DNA of 64,000 bases from the NCBI RefSeq assembly GCF_014203115.1, contig NZ_JACHIJ010000001.1, positions 868,001-932,000 of the forward strand. Direction: 5' to 3'. The DNA is from Afipia massiliensis. Its GTDB lineage: Bacteria > Pseudomonadota > Alphaproteobacteria > Rhizobiales > Xanthobacteraceae. Positions 20,555 through 29,928 of this stretch are shown piece by piece; within the stretch, counting starts at the first letter, position 1; the number at the start of each line of letters is the position of its first letter. The notes below the pieces were generated by a model. It did no database searches. It had not been told where the DNA came from and saw only the letters and a program-made list of their open reading frames with translations. The position numbers and the translations under genes are program-made.

Positions 20555-21741
20555 GACTTACCCCCGCCGGCCGGCTTCGGCGCATGCGGCGCGACCTTCG
20601 CTCCGATCCGCGCACGCTGGAGCCCTTCGACGATCACACGATCATCCGGCGCAAGCCCTTCGCGGATCACGCGCAAACCACCGTCGAGGGGTCCAAGGGT
20701 AACCGGTTTTGCTTCCACGGTATCATCGGCCTTCACGACAAAGACGATCTTGCGGGATTGATCGGATGCAATCGCTGTGTCCGGCAGCAGCAGCGCTTCG
20801 TAGGGAGCACTTCCAATGACGCGCACGCGGGCGAACTGCCCGGGCAGGATCGACAGATCCTGATTTGGAACCAGCGCGCGGCCGCGCAGGGTTCCGGTGC
20901 CGACGTCAAGCCGATTATCGAGGAAGTCCATCGTGCCCTCGCGCGAGGGCTTGGTTTCGCCGGACAGGATAATCTGTACGGGGTTTGGCGTATCGCGCGA
21001 GCTTGGCCTCCTGCCCTCGAACCACAACCGGTTGTTTTTAAGATAGATCGATTCATCCATATCGAAATAGACATGAATCGGATCGAGCGAGACGATCGAA
21101 GTGAGCAGCGTCGCGCCGCTCTCGCTCCCCTGCACAAGGTTTCCGACCGTCACCAGATGACGACTGACACGCCCATCGATCGGTGACTTGATTTTCGTGA
21201 ACTCGACGTCAAGATCGGCCCGACGCAGCGCACCCTCGGCCTGCAATACGCTCGCCTGGGCGGATTCAAGCTGCTGACGACGTTGATCGACGATGGTCTC
21301 GGCGACGGCCTGCGTCTTGATCAACTGTTCGGCGCGTGCCAGTTCGCGCTCCGCCAGTTCGACCTTCGCCTTGGCGTCGGCGAGCTGCCCCCGCGCCTGT
21401 TCCAAAGTCGCCTCGTACTGACGCGGATCGATCACGTAAAGCAGATCGCCGGTCTTGACGAAGGCACCATCCTTGAATTCGATACCCGTCACAAAGCCGG
21501 TTACACGCGCCCGGATCTGAACTTGCTGAATGGCTTCGAACCGGCCCGTGAACTCGTCCCAGTCCGTTACAGTCCGCTTGGTTGGTTGAGCGACCGTGAC
21601 AGGCGGCGCACTGGCTGCGGGTTGTTGCGCCGGCTTGTCGCAGGCGGTCAAAATTGATCCGACGGCAATTGTGACAAACACCAGGAGTGACTTGTTTCGT
21701 CCGGAGCGCCAGAAACCATTAGGGATCACATGTGATCTCAT
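20551..21741 (-). CDS. RND efflux periplasmic adaptor (membrane fusion) lipoprotein
   Basis: 396 residues. A lipoprotein signal with lipobox LTAC lies near residue 34. After it come the adaptor core: RARVTGFVTGIEFKDGAFVK (lipoyl half), a coiled-coil hairpin rich in Ala/Glu/Gln, KIKSPIDGRVSRHLVTVGNLV and a beta-barrel region LPGQFARVRVIG. It bridges the RND pump to an outer-membrane channel. The ATG at 21741 has GGGGAG at about nine bases. It heads a two-gene operon; the GntR gene is divergent about 200 bases away. Confidence 0.94.
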   Translation of the reverse strand: MRSHVIPNGFWRSGRNKSLLVFVTIAVGSILTACDKPAQQPAASAPPVTVAQPTKRTVTDWDEFTGRFEAIQQVQIRARVTGFVTGIEFKDGAFVKTGDLLYVIDPRQYEATLEQARGQLADAKAKVELAERELARAEQLIKTQAVAETIVDQRRQQLESAQASVLQAEGALRRADLDVEFTKIKSPIDGRVSRHLVTVGNLVQGSESGATLLTSIVSLDPIHVYFDMDESIYLKNNRLWFEGRRPSSRDTPNPVQIILSGETKPSREGTMDFLDNRLDVGTGTLRGRALVPNQDLSILPGQFARVRVIGSAPYEALLLPDTAIASDQSRKIVFVVKADDTVEAKPVTLGPLDGGLRVIREGLAPDDRVIVEGLQRARIGAKVAPHAPKPAGGGKS

Positions 21742-21858
21742 AATAGAGCTCCCCTATCGTCACCGAACAGCTTGAACAGCGTTCCTGTCGAGCGAGCACG
21801 TTATCGCGCATTGATGAACATCGCCAGTGCCCTAAATCCTCCGGCGATTTAGTCGCAG

Positions 21859-21876
21859 CTAATCATTTTTGATTAG
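21859..21876. promoter_or_regulatory. 18-bp perfect inverted repeat, operator candidate
   Basis: CTAATCA-TTTT-TGATTAG, seven-base perfect arms, lies in the 200-base region between the divergent adaptor gene (start 21741) and the GntR gene (start 21944). Symmetry, length and AT-rich character fit a dimeric repressor site. Which gene it controls is unknown; the GntR product is the obvious candidate. Confidence 0.45.
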
Positions 21877-21943
21877 AAACGATCTTGCTACTCCGCGCCG
21901 TCTTCCCGCACACGAGTTCTTGTCATTGATATACTACGAATAT

Positions 21944-22672
21944 ATGCTTGGGTTGATGGAGCGGATTCTTGCCAATGGTGACGGATTGAAATCCAAGAAG
22001 GCTTCAAAGCGTGCAGCCCCAAATTCAGATATCGATGACGGGACGCTGACCGATCGTGCCTATCGCGAACTCGAGGAAATGATCGTCACCTTGCAGTTGC
22101 CGCCAGCCACTGTGCTGTCGGAGCATACGCTTGCAACAAAGCTGAAAATTGGACGCACCCCCATTCGGGAAGCGCTCCAGCGTCTCGCGAGGGACGGTCT
22201 CGTGGTCATCATGCCGAGACGGGGCATCATGGTCTCGGAAATCAATCTCCGGCTACAACTGCGGCTGCTCGAAGTTCGCCGCGAACTTGAGCGGTTGATG
22301 GCGAGGCTGGCAGCCGAGCGCGCGACCCCCGAAGAACGCCAGGAGTTCGCGGAAGTCGCGAAGGGAATGCTCGCGGCGGCTGCTCAAGCCGACGACATCG
22401 AATTCATGCGGCTTGATCAGCGATTCAACCTGCTGATCGCAACGACAGCGCGCAACGAGTTTGCCCGGCGCTCAATGGGACTGATGAACGCCCTCTCCCG
22501 CCGTTTCTGGTATCAGCACTATCAGGAGGTTGCCGATCTGCCCCTGGCTGCCAAGCTGCATGCAGCGGTCGCCGAGGCCGTTGCCGGGAAAAAGCCGAAG
22601 ATGGCGGCTTCCGCTTCGGACAAGCTGATCGACTATATCGAGGATTTCGCGCGCAAGACGCTCGACACCTAA
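21944..22672 (+). CDS. GntR-family regulator with FCD domain
   Basis: 242 residues from the ATG at 21944. The winged helix-turn-helix reads LATKLKIGRTPIREALQRLA with RRGIMVSEI as the wing. The helical FCD domain follows (VRRELERLMARLAAE, with a metal-site-like LDQRFNLLIA). The frame extends to a TTG at 21869, and an ATG at 21956 is also possible; the start is therefore uncertain. It is divergent from the RND pump operon and convergent with the alcohol dehydrogenase end of LIV operon 2. FCD regulators usually sense small organic acids, so control of the transport/dehydrogenase operon is plausible (inference). Confidence 0.9.
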   Translation: MLGLMERILANGDGLKSKKASKRAAPNSDIDDGTLTDRAYRELEEMIVTLQLPPATVLSEHTLATKLKIGRTPIREALQRLARDGLVVIMPRRGIMVSEINLRLQLRLLEVRRELERLMARLAAERATPEERQEFAEVAKGMLAAAAQADDIEFMRLDQRFNLLIATTARNEFARRSMGLMNALSRRFWYQHYQEVADLPLAAKLHAAVAEAVAGKKPKMAASASDKLIDYIEDFARKTLDT

Positions 22673-22729
22673 ATGGTGATCTGCCGGTTACGGCGGATAC
22701 CGGAAGCAGCAAGTCAAATCGTGACCGTT

Positions 22730-23842
22730 TCAGCCAAACATCACGACACTGCGGATGGTTTCGCCACGCTTCAACGCGTCAAAGCCCACGTTGATCTCTT
22801 CGAGAGAAATACGCCGTGAAATCAATTCGTCCAGCATCAGCGACCCATCGAGATAGGCCTGCGCCAGCATCGGAAAATCACGCCGTGGCCGGGCATTCCC
22901 ATAGCTGACGCGTCGAATGCGCTTTTCCTGCATCAGCGATCCCCAGCGGAACGATATGTCCTGCTGCACATCGACCTTGCCCAGCCAGATCACGTGACCA
23001 CCAGGCCTAACGGCTTCGGTTGTCACGCGAAAGGCAGCCGGGCTGCCGGCTGATTCGATCACAACATCCACGCCACGTCCGTTGGTAGCATTCTTTGCGA
23101 GCGCGACAGGATCCTCATTCGACGCATTGACCGTGCTGGTCGCACCCATCGTCATTGCGAGCGCTAGCTTTGCGGGATCGAGATCCACGGCGATGATTGT
23201 TCCTGCCCCGGCCAGACGTGCGCCCTGCACCGCTGCCAGTCCGACAGCGCCGCAACCGACCACCATCACCGTATCGCCGTGAGCGATTGCACCAAGATTG
23301 AGAGCCGCGCCTACGCCCGTCATGACACCGCAGCCAATCAGGCAAGCGCGATCGAAGGGAATGTCCTTCGGCACCGGCACGGCCTGCTGATCGGGTACGA
23401 TGCAATATTCGCCGAACGATCCGAGAAACATCAACTGCTGAAGATTGCGCCCATCCGTCAGCGTTGCCCGGCTCTCGCCGTCGAAGGATCGCGCCTTTGG
23501 CCCTTCGCCAAGGTACTCTTCGCATAGTATCGGCAGATCCCGGTCGCAATAGAAGCAATGGCCGCAGTGCGGATTCCACGACAGAATAACGTGGTCGCCC
23601 TTCTTGACCCCTCGCGCCGCTGATCCAACCTCTTCGACAATCCCGGCCGCCTCGTGACCAAGGACAATTGGCATCGGGAAACGCAACGATCCTTCGATCA
23701 CCTCGAGGTCGGTATGGCACAGTCCGGCAGCGCGGATACGCACCAGTACATCTGTGGGCTTCAACGCCGATGCAGTGACCGTTTCAATCGCAAGCGGTGT
23801 TTTCGCAGCCTGAAGAACGGCCGCACGGTATTGAAGCGGCAT
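22730..23842 (-). CDS. Zinc-dependent medium-chain alcohol dehydrogenase
   Basis: 370 residues. The catalytic zinc ligands appear in GLCHTD and GHEAAG; the structural zinc site has the spaced cysteines of PHCGHCFYCDRDLPILC. NAD-binding glycines are in VVGCGAVGLAAVQGA. It resembles the class III/NDMA-type alcohol dehydrogenase branch. It oxidises an alcohol or reduces an aldehyde in the cytoplasm. Its ATG follows directly on the stop codon of the DUF6166 gene, so it is the last gene of the LIV transporter 2 operon. The substrate is probably derived from the imported compound. Confidence 0.93.
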   Translation of the reverse strand: MPLQYRAAVLQAAKTPLAIETVTASALKPTDVLVRIRAAGLCHTDLEVIEGSLRFPMPIVLGHEAAGIVEEVGSAARGVKKGDHVILSWNPHCGHCFYCDRDLPILCEEYLGEGPKARSFDGESRATLTDGRNLQQLMFLGSFGEYCIVPDQQAVPVPKDIPFDRACLIGCGVMTGVGAALNLGAIAHGDTVMVVGCGAVGLAAVQGARLAGAGTIIAVDLDPAKLALAMTMGATSTVNASNEDPVALAKNATNGRGVDVVIESAGSPAAFRVTTEAVRPGGHVIWLGKVDVQQDISFRWGSLMQEKRIRRVSYGNARPRRDFPMLAQAYLDGSLMLDELISRRISLEEINVGFDALKRGETIRSVVMFG

Positions 23843-24163
23843 CTACGCGACCGCCTTGCCGGGATTTCCGTTGCCCAGCGCCGTGAGTGCGACATCGATA
23901 TCGGACGATGTCATTTCCCATTCGTTGCCAAAATTTGCCACCACCGCCCGCATGAACGGATCAGTCATGGTCTTGGCAGCGCCTGCATCTCCAAGGTGCT
24001 CGACAAGCATCGCAAGCGCGAGTTGTCGCGGCTCCGGTCCTTCATAGCTCCATTCGAAGCCGTTTTTGGTGAACTCCGTGACATCCGTACGAGGATTCAG
24101 CGGTGCTCCGTCGACAGTCACTTTCACGCCGTCGATTGTCCTGTCGCCTACATACCGCTTCAT
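23843..24163 (-). CDS. DUF6166 family protein
   Basis: 106 residues. The sequence MKRYVGDRTIDGVKVTVDG, the NGFEWSYEGPEPRQLALAML stretch and NFGNEWEMTSSDID are typical of DUF6166, a small family without known activity. No signal or membrane segment is seen. It sits between livF (37 bases upstream) and the alcohol dehydrogenase (no gap), clearly inside the operon, so it is tied to whatever this transporter brings in. Confidence 0.82.
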   Translation of the reverse strand: MKRYVGDRTIDGVKVTVDGAPLNPRTDVTEFTKNGFEWSYEGPEPRQLALAMLVEHLGDAGAAKTMTDPFMRAVVANFGNEWEMTSSDIDVALTALGNGNPGKAVA

Positions 24164-24200
24164 TCTGCTCTCCTCATTCGTATCCGAGCCGAAAACTGCA

Positions 24201-24920
24201 CTAATGCGCCGCTTCGATCTCGCCCGCGATCACACGCATTACATCGCGATCGCGATGCGCCTCGGCCAAGGTGCCGGAAAACATTAGTTCGCCACGCTCC
24301 AGCACGTAAAGACGATCGACATAGTCCGGAATGTGATGAACATTTGATTCCGCCATCAATACGCCCTTGCCCATGGCACGGATCGAGGCGACGCCTTCAG
24401 CGATCAAGGGGATGATGGCCGGCGATAGCCCCTCAAACGGCTCGTCGAGCAACAGCAACTTCGGATCGAGTGTCAGCGCGCGGGCGATCGACACCATCTT
24501 GCGTTCGCCGCCGGACAGTTGCGCTCCGCCGCGTGCAAGATACTGCCGTAGCTTCGGGAAGACCGCATAGGCCTCCTCAATACGCTCATGTGCGGGGCGC
24601 CCCGTCGGCCGCGTCCATGTCGAGAGCTCGATGTTCTCTGCAACCGTCAAATCGGCATAGACCTCGGATTCCTCCGGTGAGAAACCAATGCCACTCTGCG
24701 CGATCTTCCACGTCGGCAATTTCGTCAGGTCAGAGCCGTCAAAGCTGATCTCGCCCGACAACGGGCGGCGATAACCCATAATGCTGCGAAACGTCGTGGT
24801 TTTTCCGGCACCATTGCGGCCGACGAGACAGACGAGTTCCCCTGCCGCGACCGACAGGCTGATTCCGTTCAGGATGCGGCTGCCCTGAATATCCACTTTC
24901 ACGCTGGAGAGCTTGAGCAT
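24201..24920 (-). CDS. livF: LIV-type ABC transporter ATP-binding protein (second system)
   Basis: 239 residues. Walker A GRNGAGKTT, signature LSGGERKM, Walker B LLLLDEPFEGLSP. The LivF type is shown by GFSPEESEVYADLTV. Its ATG overlaps the livG stop (TGATG). It differs clearly from the LivF at 11.8 kb, so the two operons are not recent duplicates. Confidence 0.94.
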   Translation of the reverse strand: MLKLSSVKVDIQGSRILNGISLSVAAGELVCLVGRNGAGKTTTFRSIMGYRRPLSGEISFDGSDLTKLPTWKIAQSGIGFSPEESEVYADLTVAENIELSTWTRPTGRPAHERIEEAYAVFPKLRQYLARGGAQLSGGERKMVSIARALTLDPKLLLLDEPFEGLSPAIIPLIAEGVASIRAMGKGVLMAESNVHHIPDYVDRLYVLERGELMFSGTLAEAHRDRDVMRVIAGEIEAAH

Positions 24921-25723
24921 CAGGACGCCCTCTTCAAGGTCGGTGGCCGCGTTCCCACCACCGCCGAGATCATCGCTGGATCTGCAAAGAATTGATCGGG
25001 CGGCATATCGGCCAGAACCCTGCCCTCCTGCAGCGCGACAATCCGATGCGAGTAACGCGCGACCAGATCCATATCGTGTTCGACCTGAACAATGGCGCGG
25101 ACCCCCGCTGCCTTCGCCGCGGTCACGAGAACCTCCATAATGGCATGCTTGTCCCCGGTAGAGACGCCGCTGGTCGGTTCGTCGAGCAGGATAACCTTGG
25201 GGTTGAGCGCGAAAGCGCTGGCAATATCCAGCAGCTTCTTCTCGCCCTGCGACAGCGTCGATGCCACGGTGTCCAGCTTGCCGCGAAGACCGAGAACCTC
25301 CGCGACGCGCACCACATCCGCCTGAAGCTCGCGATCCTTCGACAGCGAACGAAATGGATTTGAGATTCGCTGCAATCGTGAGGCAACGGCAACCGCCAGA
25401 GTTTCGCGCACCGTCAGCGCCGGAAATATGTTCACAAGCTGGAAAGCACGCGACATGCCACGCCGCGCCAGTTCAACAGGCCCCACACCCGCAATGTCCT
25501 GACCGAGAAAGCGGACCTCGCCCATGGTCGGTCGCAAAAGACCCGTGACAACATTGACGAGCGTGGTTTTGCCGGCGCCGTTTGGCCCGACGATCGAGAC
25601 GAATTCACCATCATCGACGTGAAACGATACGTCATGCAGCGCTCTGAATGCACCGTAGTGCTTGGAGACGCCGATCGTTTCGAACAACCGCGCACCGGCG
25701 GCCGGGTTTCCGCTATCGCGCAT
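24920..25723 (-). CDS. livG: LIV-type ABC transporter ATP-binding protein (second system)
   Basis: 267 residues. Walker A GPNGAGKTT, signature LSQGEKKLLD, Walker B VILLDEPTSGV and H-loop VQVEHDMDLV. The ATG at 25723 overlaps the livM stop (TGATG) and has AGGAG seven bases upstream; the frame continues upstream inside livM but without homology. A partner of the livF gene that follows. Confidence 0.94.
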   Translation of the reverse strand: MRDSGNPAAGARLFETIGVSKHYGAFRALHDVSFHVDDGEFVSIVGPNGAGKTTLVNVVTGLLRPTMGEVRFLGQDIAGVGPVELARRGMSRAFQLVNIFPALTVRETLAVAVASRLQRISNPFRSLSKDRELQADVVRVAEVLGLRGKLDTVASTLSQGEKKLLDIASAFALNPKVILLDEPTSGVSTGDKHAIMEVLVTAAKAAGVRAIVQVEHDMDLVARYSHRIVALQEGRVLADMPPDQFFADPAMISAVVGTRPPTLKRAS

Positions 25724-26736
25724 CACCTGTCTCCTGTCTTGCGGGAGGCGAGCATCTCGACGGCCCCCGACAGACCTTGCGGCAGGAAAATCACGAGCAG
25801 CACCAGCACGCCGCCCATCACGAAGCGCCAATACTGGGTGATGGCCATCACAAAGTCCTGCAGCAGTACGAATGCCAGCGCCCCGACTGCCGGACCGACA
25901 AAGGTTCCGCTTCCACCGAGAACCGCCATGAACACCAGATTGCCGGAATGGGTCCAGTAAGCCAGTTCAGGATCGGCGAGACCGGTCGTGATGGCGAGAA
26001 TGGTCCCGCCGATACCGCCATAAATCGCGGAAATCACGAAAGCCGCAAGGCGCATGCGGAAAATCTGCACACCGACGTAAGCCGCCTTGCCCGCGTTCTC
26101 GCGGATCGCCTTCAGATGCAACCCGAACGGCGATTGGGTAATGCGCCACATGATTGCTCCCAACACACCCAACAGCGCGAGCACATAGTAATAAAACGGC
26201 CCGGTGAGAAATGCGGTCTTTCCGCCGCCCCATTCCATGCCGAACAGCAGCGGGCGCAGCACGCGCATCCCCTGATCGCCACCGGTGACGCTGTAGAACT
26301 TGAATAGAAAGGAATGGAACAGCATGCCGAACGCAAGGGTCAGCATACCGAAGAAGATTCGGGTGTAACGCACGCAGAGCATGCCGATAACAAGCGCAAC
26401 CGCCGCCGAAACAACCGCGCTGGTGAGGACAATCAACTCAAAACTCAGCACCCCGAATTTTGAGGTCAACGTCGAGGCGGTATAGGCCCCGACGCCAAGA
26501 AAGAGAGCGTGCCCGAACGAAAGCAGTCCCGTCGTTCCAAACAGCAGGTTGAAACCGAACAATGCGATAGCATAGGCAAAGAACGGCACCAGCAACAGAA
26601 GCGCATAAGGTGACGCCACCAGCGGCATAAGACCCATTAGCGCAGTCAAGCCAATGAAGATCCAAAGCCCCTTGATGTGCGGCAGCGAGCGCCGCCTCGG
26701 CGTGGTCAGCGAGATATCGAGAGATTGTTCACTCAT
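25723..26736 (-). CDS. livM: LIV-type ABC transporter permease LivM (second system)
   Basis: 337 residues with multiple hydrophobic segments, including ALFGFNLLFGTTGLLSFGHA near residues 59-78 and AVLGGSGTFVGPAVGALAFV towards the C-terminus, both LivM landmarks. A soluble N-terminal tail of about 25 residues precedes the first helix. The ATG overlaps the livH stop by four bases. An inner-membrane channel subunit. Confidence 0.93.
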   Translation of the reverse strand: MSEQSLDISLTTPRRRSLPHIKGLWIFIGLTALMGLMPLVASPYALLLLVPFFAYAIALFGFNLLFGTTGLLSFGHALFLGVGAYTASTLTSKFGVLSFELIVLTSAVVSAAVALVIGMLCVRYTRIFFGMLTLAFGMLFHSFLFKFYSVTGGDQGMRVLRPLLFGMEWGGGKTAFLTGPFYYYVLALLGVLGAIMWRITQSPFGLHLKAIRENAGKAAYVGVQIFRMRLAAFVISAIYGGIGGTILAITTGLADPELAYWTHSGNLVFMAVLGGSGTFVGPAVGALAFVLLQDFVMAITQYWRFVMGGVLVLLVIFLPQGLSGAVEMLASRKTGDR

Positions 26737-27614
26737 GCCGTCACCTTGCCGAACAGCCCTGCGGGCCTGAGAATGAGCGCTGCGACGACAACCAGATAAA
26801 CGGACAACAGCTCCATTTCCGGCATGATCGAAATCGATGCAGCACGCATCAATCCAACAATCAGCGCACCGACAAGCGCGCCACGCATGCTCCCCAAGCC
26901 ACCGATAACGACAACGGCGAAGGCTTCCACTACCAGCTCGACCGCCATGTCGAGCGAGGCCGCACTCGACGGCACGACCAGTGCGCCGCCTACCGTGCCG
27001 AGCATGCAGCCGACTGTGAACACAAGTGCGAAAATTTTCGACGCGTTGACGCCAAGCCCTTCCGCCATGTCGCGGTTTTCAGCTGTCGCCCGCACAATAC
27101 GCCCGGTCTTTGTGCGCTGGAGAAATAACCCGAGCGCGACCGCAATGCCGATGCTCGCCGCGATCACCAGCAAATTGTAGGTCGGCACCTGCACACCCAA
27201 CACATGCGCCGTGCCGTAGGCCATGTAGGCGTTGTCCATGGTGCGCGGTGTCGCGCCCCATGTGAAGCGGAAGACGTCCTGGAACATCAGCAGCAGGCCG
27301 AAGGTGAGCAGCAGCTGATAGCTCTCATCCCGCCGATAGACCGTACGCAACACGCGTTCAATCGGCAGCCCGACAAGGCCGATGGCAAGACCTGCCAGAA
27401 TCAGGACGGGAAAGAACATCATCGGCGGGAGCCCGAGCTTCATGGCGACAGCAACCGCCGTAATCCCGAAATACGCTCCCAAGGCATAGAAGGAGCCACA
27501 CGCGAGATTGACGATCTGCTGCACGCCGAACACGAGCTGAAGCCCAGCCGCCACCAGGAACAGGATGGCGGCGTGGAATATCCCGCCGAGGACGATATCG
27601 ACGATCGATGTCAT
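26733..27614 (-). CDS. livH: LIV-type ABC transporter permease LivH (second system)
   Basis: 293 residues, hydrophobic throughout, with LVFGVQQIVNLACGSFYALG (residues 27-46) in place of the usual LVWGVLNVINLIHG stretch and VVIGGLGSMRGALVGALIVG near the C-terminus. It pairs with LivM. It begins three bases after the stop of the binding-protein gene. Confidence 0.93.
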   Translation of the reverse strand: MTSIVDIVLGGIFHAAILFLVAAGLQLVFGVQQIVNLACGSFYALGAYFGITAVAVAMKLGLPPMMFFPVLILAGLAIGLVGLPIERVLRTVYRRDESYQLLLTFGLLLMFQDVFRFTWGATPRTMDNAYMAYGTAHVLGVQVPTYNLLVIAASIGIAVALGLFLQRTKTGRIVRATAENRDMAEGLGVNASKIFALVFTVGCMLGTVGGALVVPSSAASLDMAVELVVEAFAVVVIGGLGSMRGALVGALIVGLMRAASISIMPEMELLSVYLVVVAALILRPAGLFGKVTA

Positions 27615-27617
27615 CGC

Positions 27618-28892
27618 TTAGACCGGCAGTTTGGCGGTCTTGATCCATTCCCAGAAATCCGCACCGGGCGGTTTCTGCAACTGATCCGCCTGGAATGTGT
27701 CGATCGAAGCCAGCGTCGGGAAATCGTACTTGTTCTTGTTGGTCGACGGCCCCTGATAGAACACCTGCTCCGCGATCTTGTCCTTTCGGAACCGGCCCTT
27801 GCCGCCGAGGCTTTCGACTTCGATGCCGGGCATGGCTTCGGCAACCATGTCAGGCGTCGGCCATTTCTTGGCGGCTTTTTGCGCCGCCTCGACACCGGCC
27901 TTGTAGCTAGCAAGCGCGAAATAGGCGCGGTCCGCTTCCCAGTGCGGAGCCTCCTTATACTTGTCCATATAATCCTGAACGAACGCCTTCTGCAGCGGCG
28001 ACGCTTGCGGATGATCGAAGTAAAGCGTGTTGTGCCCGAAGATCACGCCTTCCGGCATGAACTCCTTCTTGAGCTGATTGAGCTGCCAACCCGCCGCCGG
28101 CAGCACGACCTTCACGCCATCAAACAGGCCAGCGGCCGCGCCCTGCTTCATGAATACCGGCAAGTCGGCAAACAGCATCGAGGAGAAAATCAAATCCGGC
28201 TTGGCCGCCTTCAGCGCAGCGATATGCGACGTCAGATCGAGTGTACCGACCTTCGGCCATTGCTCGGCAACGAACTCCGCCTCCACGCCGTAGCGCGCGA
28301 GGATTTGCCTGAAGGCCTCCCAGTTGTTGCGGCCGTAAGAATAATCCGGGTTGATACCGGCGACGCGCTTGAACTTGCCTTTGAAGTGCTTCACGGCCAG
28401 CAGCGACGCCATAACGGCCTCACACTCGTTGTCGGTCGAGCGGAAGACGTAACGCGATTTCGGCATCACTTCCTTCACGCCGTCCTGCGTGGTGCCGTCC
28501 CACATGACGAGAAGGGACTGTTCCTCCTCCGCGACAGGGGCAACTCCGAGACTGACGCCGGTCGAGATCAGGCCATGAACGCTCTCGACCTTCTCCTGCA
28601 GCACCAGGCGCCGGAACCGCTCGATGGTGTCCTTGGGATTCGTTTCTTCTTCAATGACCAACTCGAACTTTCGTCCGGCGATGCCGCCGTCCTTGTTCAT
28701 GCGCTCCGCAGCCCACTGCACGGCACGGATGCCACATTCGCCGGCAGTACCGGCGACGCCGGAACGCGGTGCAATGATGCCGATCTTGAGCGGTTTGTCT
28801 TGGGCAATGGCCGGGGCAAACAATTGCGGCGCAGCAGCAACGGCAGCGCCTGCACCGGCGAGCTTGGAAAACGCGCGGCGAGTGAGCTTCAT
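27618..28892 (-). CDS. ABC transporter substrate-binding protein with Tat-like signal (second LIV system)
   Basis: 424 residues from the ATG at 28892, which has GGAGG seven bases upstream; an in-frame ATG five codons earlier has no such site. The N-terminus carries a twin-arginine pattern (TRRAFSKLAG) before a hydrophobic stretch ending PAIAQ, so export may be by Tat. The mature part is a Peripla_BP_6 domain (LKIGIIAPRSGVAGTAGECG). The relatives bind amides, aromatic acids or amino acids. It is first in the operon with LivHMGF, DUF6166 and alcohol dehydrogenase. Confidence 0.92.
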   Translation of the reverse strand: MKLTRRAFSKLAGAGAAVAAAPQLFAPAIAQDKPLKIGIIAPRSGVAGTAGECGIRAVQWAAERMNKDGGIAGRKFELVIEEETNPKDTIERFRRLVLQEKVESVHGLISTGVSLGVAPVAEEEQSLLVMWDGTTQDGVKEVMPKSRYVFRSTDNECEAVMASLLAVKHFKGKFKRVAGINPDYSYGRNNWEAFRQILARYGVEAEFVAEQWPKVGTLDLTSHIAALKAAKPDLIFSSMLFADLPVFMKQGAAAGLFDGVKVVLPAAGWQLNQLKKEFMPEGVIFGHNTLYFDHPQASPLQKAFVQDYMDKYKEAPHWEADRAYFALASYKAGVEAAQKAAKKWPTPDMVAEAMPGIEVESLGGKGRFRKDKIAEQVFYQGPSTNKNKYDFPTLASIDTFQADQLQKPPGADFWEWIKTAKLPV

Positions 28893-29096
28893 CTGATGTC
28901 CTCCCATGATCTATCAGCGCATCTGCCGTGCGCTCTTGCCATACCATAAATATATCAGACGCATTTCAGCAAGCGCTTTTTGCAGGGAGCGTCAACTTGC
29001 AGCAGATCATTGCCCAACTAATAGATTGGTGATATGTCAGATGGCAAATGGCCGGATAGGGTCGCCGGCCGCCCCGGAAACAAAGGAGAAGGCGCC

Positions 29097-29900
29097 ATGG
29101 AACTCACATCCAGCCCGATGACTGACCGGCAGCGGAAATACCGGGCGACCTACAGGGACCGAATCGCGGGCTGGTACAACGGCTGGCTGCACGCCTTCGT
29201 CATTTACGTGATCGGGTTCACCGCCCTCTCCGTTTATATCGCCAACATCAGCAACGTTCGCTGGTGGGAATTTCTGATCGTGCCGGTGACATTCCTGGCG
29301 GCAAACTTCTTCGAGTGGTGGATTCACCGCTTCGTCATGCATCGCCCGTCGCAAATCAAAGCATTTCGCGCGATCTACAACCGGCACACGCTGATGCATC
29401 ACCAGTTCTTCACCGAAGAGGAAATGCGCTTCGCCGATCATAACGACTGGCGCGTCACGTTCTTCCCTCCCTATGCCCTTGTCACGTTTACATTGATGTC
29501 GATCCCGCCCGCGCTGGTTCTTGGCTGGCTCGTTTCACCGAATGTCGGCTGGCTGCTGATCTGCACCACGACATCGATGTATCTCATCTATGAATTCATG
29601 CACTTCTGCTGCCACGTCGACGAGAACTGGTTTGTGCGCAACATGCCTTTCGTCAATACCATCCGGCGTCATCATGCGGCCCATCACAACCAGTCGATCA
29701 TGATGGAGCGGAACATGAATCTGACCTTCCCCGTCATGGACTGGCTGTTTGGCACCTCGGACCTCGATCGCGGCCTGATCGGCCATATCTTCAATGGCTA
29801 CGACACCCGCTACATCCGGAAGAACATGCGCAAGACGTCGCGGACCCCGAAGCCGGAAGCCGCCGGTCAGGGTACGGGATTCGCTACGCCTGCCGAATAG
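29097..29900 (+). CDS. Sterol desaturase / fatty acid hydroxylase superfamily membrane protein
   Basis: 267 residues with four hydrophobic stretches and the di-iron histidine clusters of the family in order: HRFVMH (HX4H), HTLMHH (HX3HH), HFCCH and HHAAHH. Such enzymes use O2 to hydroxylate or desaturate lipids or isoprenoids at the inner membrane. The ATG at 29097 has AAAGGAG eight bases upstream; an ATG at 29034 in frame has none. Two small membrane-protein genes follow on the same strand with short gaps, so a three-gene operon is likely. Confidence 0.88.
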   Translation: MELTSSPMTDRQRKYRATYRDRIAGWYNGWLHAFVIYVIGFTALSVYIANISNVRWWEFLIVPVTFLAANFFEWWIHRFVMHRPSQIKAFRAIYNRHTLMHHQFFTEEEMRFADHNDWRVTFFPPYALVTFTLMSIPPALVLGWLVSPNVGWLLICTTTSMYLIYEFMHFCCHVDENWFVRNMPFVNTIRRHHAAHHNQSIMMERNMNLTFPVMDWLFGTSDLDRGLIGHIFNGYDTRYIRKNMRKTSRTPKPEAAGQGTGFATPAE

Positions 29901-29928
29901 CAGCAGCCGAAACTGAACGGAGATTGGC

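Noticed and set aside
27204..28949. 581-codon plus-strand frame opposite the second LIV binding protein and permease
   Set aside because: It lies entirely against two well-supported minus-strand genes, has a low-complexity His/Arg composition and no domain.
21927..28957. TGATATA element shared upstream of the GntR gene (21927-21933) and of the second LIV operon (28951-28957, opposite strand)
   Set aside because: Only seven AT-rich bases match well and flanking symmetry differs between the two copies, so chance is likely. A wider motif search would be needed.
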